64,000 bases of DNA. Origin: Cadophora sp. MPI-SDFR-AT-0126 (taxonomy: Eukaryota > Ascomycota > Leotiomycetes > Helotiales > Ploettnerulaceae). Position 1 is the first letter of the stretch. The number at the start of each line of letters is the position of its first letter. Under the pieces are notes generated by a model. That model did no database searches and was not told the origin of the DNA. It worked only from the letters and a program-made list of their open reading frames with translations. Position numbers and translations under genes: made by a program. Of this stretch, positions 9,547-20,731 are shown piece by piece. The DNA lies in contig JAGMVK010000018.1 in the NCBI GenBank assembly GCA_020747065.1, forward strand, positions 620,001 to 684,000, read 5' to 3'.

Positions 9547-12500
9547 TCATCTCGTTCTGATGGACGATATCTCAGTCTCGTAGCCCGCATTTCGAGTCAT
9601 GAAAATGACTCTCGCAGGCATCGCTTTCTTGATAGGCGTATGCTGTACGTGGACAACAGACTGCGCAAGGGTGGATGCCTTACTTCCACCCTTGGAATAA
9701 CCCGTAACGTCGAAGAGGCTCTTGATGCCCGGTGTCATCACAGTAGATGCTTGCATGCTCTGAGCAATCATGCTTGAGCTTTGAATCGAGCTGAGCAGAG
9801 GTCTTCGATTTGGTGTGCTGATACTCGCTGTACCCCATACGTTACTTGGAATTGGTAGGGACTGATTAGATGGTCGTGTGGAGTGCATTTTCGGTCTCGT
9901 TGGTGCTCTGAGCAGGTCATATCGTACCTTTCCGATCCAGAGCATCTGTTCATGCTCTCGAAGATAACGCTCCCCGCCAAAGGATTTCTGAACAATGTCT
10001 CTGCTTCGCATTCCAAGAGCTTTCCGTTCTTCAGTCTTCTCGTACATCCTTCGGGTAATCTTTTCTACTACTTCGGGAGTCGGCTTATCGCCAATTGTTG
10101 GAGCAACGAATCCTTCCGGGTCATTTGCGTAGGGTGCCCATTCGTCGAGCAGTGCCAAGAAATTTATCTGTGCTCGTGCAAGATTTCGAGCATCATTTGG
10201 AGCAACAACAGCACTGAATCTAGCACCGGTATCTGGATCGGTAAGGACCCGAAGGGAAGCTCCCACATCAGTACAAACTACAGGTGCACCTGTAAGTGCA
10301 GCTTCACCTAGCGCGAGTGGAAGGCCCTCCGAGATGGACGAGTTGAGAAATACCCAGGTCTTCTGGAGCACTGTGATTGGATTTGCTTCTCCTCGCATGG
10401 CAACAAATCGAGGCAAAGATTTCGATGCAATGATTTCAAAGCAGTCTGTCGAGTATGACGGTGCTTTATCGATTGCGCCGTAGATATCAAGTCGATAGTC
10501 TGTAAATCCCCACTCGTTCACTATGATATCTGCAGATAAGATGGCAGTCTTGATATCCTTAGCATACCAAACATGTGAGAGCATGGTGACAGTTGGCAGC
10601 TCAGATGTAATCTCCTTGATGGGAGCAAAATGTGACATATCAGGAATTCCCTACCCAAAGTTAGTACACCAGGAAAACTTGGAAATTGCAATCCCATACG
10701 TTTACGACGGGATCTACCTTCCGTTTGAAGGTATTTCGGTGCTCAATTGCACCCTGACTAGTGCCGATCTCGATTTCCCAGCCCGGATTGAAGAAATCCG
10801 CACAAGGTAGGATAGTATCTGCGTGGTGCAGGATCAACTATTTCACACGTGAGTACTGGTTTTCTCAGGCTCTCGGGATCGGAGTTGATGCAAAGAGAAA
10901 TCGATCTGGATCTGGCATATAAGGCATCGAGAAAGAGACATGGGGGGAGGCTAACCTGACTGGTAACTCGCATAAGTCCTAACAACGAGTTCCGCACAAA
11001 AGGAGCCATGTTGCAGAGATCGGAAGAAAGGTAAAGATTGGTCTCCCGCCAGCTGATCGCATGGTCCCAGATTTGGAGTGTACAGCCACGCTTGACTTTG
11101 CAAACAATGCCGTATGATGCGCTGACGCTATGATGAGATGCTTGAAATATAGCCGGGATCCGATCAGGGACTGGTACAGAGAAGATGAATAAATATCGAT
11201 ACCAGAGTTCGAGAGCTGCATCAAGTTGGGCGACCGTAGGGAACTCTGTTTGGAACCACCCTTCCGACGGTGTGGGACTCACCTTGAGTAACAGGTCAGC
11301 CAAGGCCATATTTAGGGCAAAGGACAAAAGTACGAACCAGAACCTGAGATATCCACAAATTTCGCCAGGTATCTTTTACTATTCTGCTAGTCCAGACAGC
11401 GCCCCAGTGTTTGGTTTCGGAGAAATAGGTGTTGAGGTTCACCAAAGCTCGCGTTGTTTGTAGGATATCGGCTTTAGTGAAGTTGCTCGTCCTCGCGCCC
11501 CTCACAAGAGCTGTAAGAATGGGTAAGAAGTTTCTCTCTATGTCCAGTTTCGTTGCATCTCGAGGTACGTGCTCTACCTCAGTGTCTAATCGATCTTTGA
11601 AGAGGCCATGAGTGGGCGTAAGAAAATCGAGCCCCCAGAGTGGAATTACTTTCAGGCTTCGAACGTTCATTTCCGTCTGTACTTAGTCAGCATAATTTCA
11701 CGCATTCAAAATCATATCCAAAACCTACTTGGTGTTTAGGGAGTCCAAAATCATTCGCTGACTCCGCAATCATGTGCCAATTCACTGATCGAAGGTTATT
11801 GATCATGTCCCGTCGGCATGCCGACACTCCACCACCTTCATTTGGCCAAGTTCCAGAGTCTACTGCAAGAACCTGCAACCCGCCATTATCGAAATCGGGC
11901 GCTTTGGACCTCGTGCGACTGTTAGCATCTCCCCCCTGGCCGAAACTGTGGAGATCTGCGATCTTGATCGCCAAAGGGGCCCATCCAGAAATCGAGCTAT
12001 CCAAATCAACAACAGCTGACACCCCGTCTGCATTCTCGTTCAGAAAGGTTTCTGCTCCGATGAGATTACCTCGATCACGTCGACGCCAATACTGACGAAG
12101 AAGAGGTTCTTTTCTTAATAGTCGTTCGTCGAGCCACCTCACAATTACTCCGTCGAAACCTGGTGTGTGCTTCCATGCATTCCATAGTTTCGATCGTGCT
12201 CGGGAGGTAGACACGAGATTGTGGTGCGTGTTCAAACCCAGCCATCGCGGAATCGCATGTGACCTCAGTGACCTAAAGCTGATCAACGGATCATCATGAT
12301 GGAAGCTGAACTTGGTAGGTTTCTTCAGTACCCCCAAATGATCCCACTGTATTATTGGGGGAGTTTCAATGGCCTCGCCATTGAGGGTCGTATGGATGGT
12401 AGGATGGAACTTATGATCATAGGTCCAACGAGATTCGTAAACATCGGATCCAAGTACAAAAGTCGCTTCGATGACCTGAGAATGTGGAATCCACTTATCC

Positions 12501-15500
12501 AGTCTCTCCGGATGGCTTGTTGGAGGCGCAGACCAAGAAACTGTGCACGTCAAATGCGGAAGAACGAATTCGGCTCGCAAGAGCTCATCATCAAAGTTGC
12601 TCCCTTGACGATAATGGCAGCTGAATCGAATCAAACTACCATGAAGAACGTATGATCCACTTCGAACGAGGCCACGGTAGTTGAAATTCACTTCCTCGGA
12701 CGCATTATTTCCCTCTATGCATTTTCGAAGCATCGGATACCGGTGGCTTTGGATTTTTGACAAACGCTTCTTCCTGAGCACCTCTTCTGCCTGATATTCA
12801 TATTCATACACGTTGCACTTACTAGCCCATTCATAGTCCTCCCGCCGGAGAAGTAGCATGGACTTGTTGTATGTGCTAATCCTCTGCAGTTTTAATTTGT
12901 CCTCGGGTTCCTTGTCTAGATCTCCGCTGTATTGATGAACCTCAAATGTTCCATTCTCCGCGGCTGATGGTCGAATGAACGCCGTCGAGATACCATCGGT
13001 GTTTTCGATAGCAATTCTTTGGCGTTTCAAAGAGACTGTCGTTCCTCCGATCCTGTTCCACAGAGTGATGACATTTTTCCGGCCATGAAGGAGGAAAATA
13101 GGCATCACCAGACCCTGCAAAAATTTTGTGTATTTCCAAACACCAGTGATAAAATATAAGACGGCGCCTCGAATAACTCTAGGATTCGAATGCAAAGCAA
13201 AGGCAAGCTCTCTTTGAAACTCAGGCTCTGCCACAAACGCGATAGCAAGGAGTTTCAGCCAGGTTCCGAGATTGTGGTATGAGGCACTGAACGGTACTTT
13301 CAAGCTTCGAGCAACTTTTCTTACAGTAAACCTGGCAACAGGAGGTTTGACCCTGAGGAAGCTAAGATTATCCAGCGTCTCTTGATGATACAGTTTTTCA
13401 TCGACAGCCTCATCTCTCGCTCCGAGAGCATGCTTTCTATTCGACATGGTGACATAGGCTCCGAAGTTGCACCGTGTGAGGAAAGTCGATACTGGGATAC
13501 CATGAGCCTGATTAAAGACAAGCCACTCGTGTTGAGATCTAGTCAGTAGATCCTCCTGTCCGTTGCACCTTTTGATGATAAGCTCCCGAATGTCTCGAGG
13601 TAAATGCTCCCAGTGTATATCAGGATCGAAGCCTAGCGACAGGAATTGAAGAGCTTGGTCTTCGCAGTACCGTGCCAGCGATCGTGCTTCCTCAGCTGAA
13701 CATTTTGGGACGGCCAAGTAGTTCTTGATGCGGCTCGGGACGGGTGAATATTTCGTGACTTGGGACCTGGGTGACGGAACAAGAAGAGATTCAACAAGAC
13801 TTGCACTGTCATGACTCAGTCCCATCAAGTTCTCTGCAACAGCATGTATAAGAATTTCAGCAGTACTGCGAATTTCGTCAGTGTCATCCGTAGGGTCTAT
13901 AGAAGGATAGGTACATGCGTCTGACAAAAATTACTGATGCTTGATTGCTGCTCACGAACATCCATCATCTCGCAGCCCACGATAATTCGAAGGTGTCCGT
14001 TATGAGCAAAGGCTACACCTTTCACGTCGGCAAGGCCGTCGGTCATCGCGGTTATAGGGATGCAGTCGACGATAACTGATCCTCGCTCAAATGCAAACGT
14101 CGCCACCTCCAGGAGCTCTGTGGCTTCCGGGAATGCCTCGAGAGTGAATCTAGATAAAGATCCGCGTGGATCTCGATACTCGCCGAGTGCATGCAATAGG
14201 ACCGACTTGATCTCCAGTCCGGGATGTGTCTGCGGATCTACTTGATAGCGTTCTTCCTCTCTCAATGCCCGAAGATTTTGATAAATTATACACAGCTCGT
14301 CTTGGGACAACAAAGGATCTTTTCCTGGGTTGCTGAATGCGTGATAGACCCCATCTGGCGTGACATTGCTGTACTGAGCGTCAGACAAGGAAGGGTCGTT
14401 TCGTTTCGACATGTCTTTTGACCTGATTCTTGCGTAATACAAGGTAAGTATGGCCGCTACCCATGTTGCAACACCAAGACCAAGCACGTCGCGGTACATC
14501 CACTTGGGATAGTAGTGCCTAACTAGTTGCCCCAGAGGAATGCCAATTACAACCGCGATGATCAATGGTTTCAGGCTTCGAGGTCCGGAGAATACTTTGG
14601 TGTACTTTCAAGTCATTAGCTTCGAAACTGAATTGAAATGGTGAACACACCTGGTACCACAGCAAACCAGTGTACGCAACAACATATGCCAAAAAGAGTA
14701 AGGTCGATTCTCTTGTGCCGTCAAACGCCCAAAGGAGGGTAGATGCAACTGCCAAACTCCATACATGAAACAGGAGATATCTCCCAAGCATTGTCCAATA
14801 TATGTAGCGCCTCGCCTGAACCTCTCGCTTGACTGCTTCGGGGATCGTTGACACATCGCCAATCTGCATATTCTGGCCCTTCGCAGTCATCCTGTGGAGT
14901 TTGGCAGCATTTAAATCCAATAAGACGGCACCGATGAGATAATAGGCCAGTGCATATCCGACTGGAAGCCGATGATGCTTGTCGATCGATGACAATCCCA
15001 ACACCTGTCCCCCAGCAAAAAGTGCATTCCACTTGTCGAGCAAAGCAACTAGAAAGTAAAGAATGCTGCATCCGACCTGTCAGAATTAGCTTGATGATCT
15101 CTATGCAGTACAGTCCGACCCCAACTAACCTCGTCGCCTGCTTGCCTCCAGTGTATGAAAGCGTTGTGTAAGCGAATACCCGTCTGAATCTGTTTCAGTG
15201 TTTGCAAAGCGACCTTGGTCTGCATATTCCAAGTCGATGAGTATGGAATTGGAAGTGGAGTGCCAGAATAGCCCGAATACCACTCCAGCAGGAACACAGT
15301 GGCATTGTAGCTTTTGGCAAGTGATAAGACCACAGAATCTTTCGATTTTCGCCTGAAACGTTTCCTTGAGGCCCTTACATCGTTGATCAAGGCGTCTCTC
15401 GCAAGCTTGAGCACTCCCGGTTCAGTCAGTGACGACACAGCGTCTTCGTTGCCGTTCTCGTATGTATTCACATACCACTTTCGCAAATCTTTGTCGCTGA

Positions 15501-18500
15501 TCTTCTCAATGCTTAGGTACCAGGTGGTCCACAGTGATCCAATATGACGCACGCCGATACCTAAGAGAATGACGAATGTGTATATGACAGCGAGGTATAT
15601 GTAGATGTCCTTGTCCGGTACCCAAATCGTGATGATAGGAGAGATGAACAGGAAAGGTATGACCATTACAATTACTGGCCGTCCAGAATTAAAGGCTGTC
15701 CCAGGATACTGAAAGTTGGCCAATGTTGCAAGGAGAGTTAGATAAGATGTCAGCGCTATTAGGTAGAGGAAAAAAACAACACCAGCACCCACTCCATTGA
15801 TTGCACCGACTGCTGTCAAACCTATGGTCGCTATAGCCAAGGTGAAAGCGAGACCTCCAACCATGCGAGTTACTACAAACATATGCATGGCCGAAAATGC
15901 CATAGATATGAGGTAGTAAGAGCCACCACAAGTTATCCACGTGCCGACCGCTCCCGAGATAAGCAGCGATATCATCAAAGCCAATGTTGCTGAGTGTATC
16001 TCCATTTCCGACATAAAACTGCTCAAATAGAGCCCATGTCCAGTCGTGGTAAGTAGTAGGATATCCAGTAATGCTGGGATTGCAAACACGCTAAGAAATG
16101 TGAACTGCTGTGTGGCAGACATGTTAGACTCTACTGAGTTTGAGTCAACATCGATCTTTGCTGCGGCGTAAGCTGATGGTGTCGCCGGGGTTGCGTCTGT
16201 CCAGATCGGAGGCTCGTGACCAATTTGATGATGATATGCCCGATAGCGATCCGACAAAAGCTTCCCAAATGCACTCGGTGTCACATCGAAATAGGCTTCA
16301 CACCTTGCACCTGTCGCAAACAGTTCTGCGAATGCAGCGGCTTGGTCGCTCTGGTCATTGAAAAGCGTATTCCGGTCCGTCACTTCCATATATGCTTCAT
16401 CAAAAGCATGCTTCCTCATCGCACAAAAGACTGAGAAGGCCATAAGGTCCACCTGCGCATCTATTCTAAATGCTTCGATACAGACCGCGAGACTTTCAGT
16501 CAAGCACTGGAGGGCTTGAATGTCTCTTTCTCTGAGTATCTTGCTAACAGACGCATCGATTTGGAGGAAGTTATCAATGGCTGTGGAAAGGTCGGGGTAT
16601 TGATACCCTATCTGTTGGTACCAATGAATGCGAGCATGAATAAGGTCCCGGGGAGATGCACGTCCGCTGAGATAGCCAGTTGTACTGAGCTCTTTCAGCT
16701 GAGCGAAATCTGTCGATCCTAGCAATTGTTGCTCGCATGCCGCTCGAAGTTGACTGATGAGGATTGGATCTTTGTTGATTGGAGTCAGCGTCAATTGTTG
16801 ATGGAATTTCAGCAATTCTGTTGGGGATAGAAGATTAAAGTCGTTGAGAATCCTCTCAGGCAATGAGAACGGCCGTACAAGACATTCTGACCATTCTGCG
16901 AATTTGACCTCTGACTGGAAGCACTCCTGCCTTGAACATCCTTGACTTGATAGAAAGGTATGCAAAATGGCGCCTGTGATGTCCGGCACATTCCTAGAGA
17001 TGAAGATATTTAAGCTGTTATCATCGTCGATGCTGTAGACTGCCCAGAATCTTGTCCCAGGCTGAATCTGGAACCCTGAATCAAGACCAATGTGAGCTCG
17101 AACAGGAGATGGACTGCCACTCTCGGGAGTCAACAGTTTGACCGCCAGTCCTTGGATGGCAGCAACCCAATCTGGACCATGCTGAACTTCTTCTCCATTC
17201 ACATTCTCACAGAACAGCTGCAGCTTCCCCCCAATATCTCGTAATTGATTTGGACTTATTTCATCCAGAAGTCCCAGCTCCATGAATTGCTGCTGCGAGT
17301 TGGCCACGTCACTAAAGTTCTTGGAAGTCACACTGAATCCAAGAGGAAAGCAACCAAGGTAATCGAAGGACAAGCCTCTTTGGGAAGTGGAAATGACGTC
17401 TGTTGACTTTTGCTCCAACAAGGACAACCAGCTTACTGTGCCGATGGCAATCGACGACTGGGATCCACTTCGGGTTGAAGATCTGTTTCGGCTCACAGAT
17501 GCTGTAGATTGACATGAGTCAAAATAATCACTCTGAATCTCCGACCGAACCTTCAAACTTGGCTTTTCCCCTGAAACGCATGATCTCATTACATCTCTTC
17601 CCGGGCTAGATGTCGTTGAGAGGATCGCATGAAGATTGGCAAGAGGGTCACGGTTTTCTCCGAAAAGTTGCGGCGAGATCTAATTACTTTAGTGCCTGCA
17701 ACCTGAAGGTACTTTGATTCTCTGATCAAGGTCGAAATACTCACGAATTGATTGGAGCGCCACTTTTCATGAATTTTCATGACCCGCAACTCCTTCAGCC
17801 AATCGAAAGCACCAAGTGGCTCATTTTGTAGAAGTGCAAGTCCAGCTGATTTAAGTGACGATGTCTTTCCAATCCATAGCAAGGCGCTATAAAACCTTGA
17901 CCACTGATAGCTTCTCTTCACTACCGCATTAGGTGGTGATGCGTTTTCATCTAGTGTCTCCCACAAGAGCACCACAAAATTTCTCAGGCACGCTTGGGAT
18001 ACGAAAGCTTTGATGGTAGATCTCATCTCTACCATTTGAAATGCGTCACGTTCTTCTCCATTGAAAGAAATTGTTCCATTTCGAATCACGAGCCCAGTAA
18101 CCTCTTCCATCTCTGCTAGTCGTGGTTCAGACAAAAATCGTGGATGGGAGGTCTCTATGTATATCGAAAGTCCAAGGGAGCTATTGAAAACGATGAATTC
18201 TTCCACGAGTCCCGCTGTAAGGTGGTCTTCCCACTGGCTTATGACCAATCCGCTGAAGCGAGGTTGATGGCCAGTCAATTTCGCTGAAAGTTTGATGAGA
18301 CGACTAACCCATTGCGTGATAGATACGATTGGATGCTCAGAGGACCTGCTAGCCACAAATTCTACATCGAGCCGAGCCAGGACCTGTGGCGAAACGGCAT
18401 ATGACCCTGATGAGATTGCTTCTATCACTCCTACTTGAGAAGGGTCGACGATGAGAAGATCCCATTCGGCAAGCAATTGTATTTGAGACGGCGTGGGAGG

Positions 18501-18912
18501 GGAATCGAATTCGCCAAGGTAGACTCCGTAACTGCCGGGCTTTTTCGAAGTTTTCTCTATTCGATACGCAAAGACGTTCGCAGAAGAATTCAGAAGAAAC
18601 TTTTTCAGCGACGATGGCACTCTTTTCGAATTTGATCGATGCTTCTGAGATTCATCAGTGATTTGGAATAGATAACATGCCATATCCATTTCGAGGTGAC
18701 ACTTACAGCCCATGAGTTCCGAAGCTTGACAAACAACAGATGGCACAGAAACAAGGAGCCCAAGAACATAGAGCCCAAAATCAAACCGATTAGTACCTAT
18801 GGATGATCAGTAGAACTTTCCATCGAGTAACTAGACAAGGACGTACATATTGCCACCAACTCTGCAGCATACCATGCCATCCCACAGCGTAGATACCAGT
18901 AATTTGCGCCAT
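9547..18912 (-). CDS. gt4c: Gt4c-type giant glycosyltransferase/exporter of galactosaminogalactan
   Basis: Eleven exons on the reverse strand fit one 2916-aa protein: 18912-18847, 18796-18707, 18644-17745, 17679-15130, 15076-14651, 14604-13956, 13896-11729, 11676-11344, 11282-10956, 10837-10700 and 10650-9547. Exon 2 encodes a signal-anchor helix (VLIGLILGSMFLGSLFL). Residues ~60-350 look like an alpha/beta domain. Residues ~860-1420 hold about a dozen membrane helices resembling the Pel exporter PelG. From ~2215 a PelF-like GT4 fold follows: SGTWPNEGGGVSA, ILHHADTILPCADFFNPGW, PVVNGIPD, and the retaining GT-B E-x7-E motif in SEGLPLALGEA. It is predicted to polymerise GalNAc/Gal and export the chain across the plasma membrane. 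The start ATG at 18912 has an in-frame stop upstream. Two junctions are less certain: 13897-13955 (acceptor could be 24 nt earlier) and 11283-11343 (GTTCTG donor). It is divergent from agd3. Confidence 0.87.
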
Positions 18913-20731
18913 CAAATGGCACAAATTCAGACACGAGGCTTATACAGCAACAAATCCAACAAAGAAACAAAGAATATGAGACTCAAAAGCAGCATCATAA
19001 AACGAATAAGTAACCCATGCTCATCATGGAAGCGTCAACCCAGTATGTGGTCTCTATTCCCATGTGGCACAAGACAAGGTATGAAATTGTAGAAAATTCG
19101 GTATCTCACGAGCAGAGAGGTCTCAAAACATGATTCAAACCCGGGTAGTTGTAAAGAGATAAATGACCTCGGCGCTGGACATCCAGCCTGACGGGGTGGT
19201 GTTTTCCTTGATACTTTACCCATGATACAGATTCCTGTCTATTTCAACAAACAGGCAGGATCCGAGGACTCTAAGGTGCCATAGCGTCGGCCCGTCTTCC
19301 AAATCTCTTGGAAACAGGGCTTGAAATGACCCATGATGAACAGAAGGTCGATCCTCTGCACAGGCTGTGAAATGCATCGGGACTATCAGCAATCTAGAAT
19401 TGACCGAGAAACAGGGTTATATGAGGAGCAAGGGGTATATGAGGGATGACGAGGCGTCTCCCTCCGACATAGAGTGTCTCGGTCCATTCTACTCGAGTAG
19501 GAGGCGACGGCAGAAGGCAGCTTGCCTATTTGCATGGCCATGTCAACCGCCACTAGTCCTTTGGAGACTGAAGGGAGTGAAGAGAGGAACAGAGCGCGCT
19601 ATAGCCATTGACAGGAGGATGGTATGATATGGCGTTATCAATGAGGTGTCGGTACTAGTGGATGGATTGCTGAATAATTATATTGATGAGCGTCGTGTCT
19701 GATGGATGTCGTTTGGAGTTGGGATAAAAGCACGATGGGGTAAAAGTAAAGTTCAAATAACCGAGCGGCCCTAGTCTACAGGTGTACTAGTGGCGAGCTC
19801 TCCACACCACGGACCCTGTCAGCATGTCGACACCAGCACCCGATCCTTTCGAACACAGGCTTACATCACAGGTAATTTGAGGTAAACTCATCTCATTGCA
19901 TCAAGCCCACCTGGTCGGCAAGTATGCGGTGGTGTGTGACTGCATAACCGTACTTGGCTGGGCTGAAGATTCGAGGCATGGCCGGGATGGGACTCTGCCC
20001 TCCATGAGATCGCTCAAGCCCCTTGGGTTGCGTTCAATCTAGGGTTTGGATCCCGCGAAACTTGCCGACTTCATCCATATCACCCAACGCTACTCTTCGC
20101 TCTCTCCATCTGCAATCTGCGTCTTCCAGAAATGCCTATATCATCTTACGCGAAGTGTAATGCAATTTTGGGATCCCTGAGATTCAGAGGTCCCCTGAAC
20201 AAGGGCCAACGCCTCGACGTACTCTCGGTTACCACAATGGCATTCAGAGGTGGAGGCTGGTTCGGGTGTCCTGGGCTGGAGTGCTGCGCTTTCACGAGGT
20301 CGTGATAATTGTATTGTGCAGAAAGCGATGTCGCGTTAATTCCTTATGCTGGAGTGCCGTGAACTTTGGCCAGTGCGCTAGCGAGGTAAGCGTTTTAATA
20401 GCAGTCTAATCTGCCTTACTCCGCCCTGTGTTTACCTGAAGTCATGGCGAAGCGTTAACCCGGAACGAACTACAGGGTTAAAACCAATAATTCAGGATGC
20501 CCAGATTGCTCTGAGTAACGTTATATCTCGTTGTATGCGAGGGATGTCAATAGCTGACGCCTCCGTCCACGTATGTTTGATGGATGTCAGACTGTACGAT
20601 CTTTTTCGGTAGACAGTGTTTTCAGCAGAATCCTTTTCTTCTTTTCATATCTGGTCCTGATCCTGCTGTAACAAAAACATCAGGACAGATCCGAGTTGTC
20701 AAGTTGTCACATATCGTTGCTTGGCGTCAAC
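18913..20731. other. divergent promoter region between gt4c and agd3
   Basis: This 1.8 kb separates the two start codons and is the obvious place for shared control of the polysaccharide genes. An 86-codon forward frame at 19367-19627 has no family features and is treated as chance. Pyrimidine-rich tracts occur before the agd3 start. No binding site could be assigned with confidence. Confidence 0.5.

Noticed and set aside
13897..13955. Alternative 35-nt intron (13921-13955) in gt4c
   Set aside because: It keeps frame but is shorter than any other intron here. The 59-nt version ending CTATAG was preferred, though the choice is not certain.
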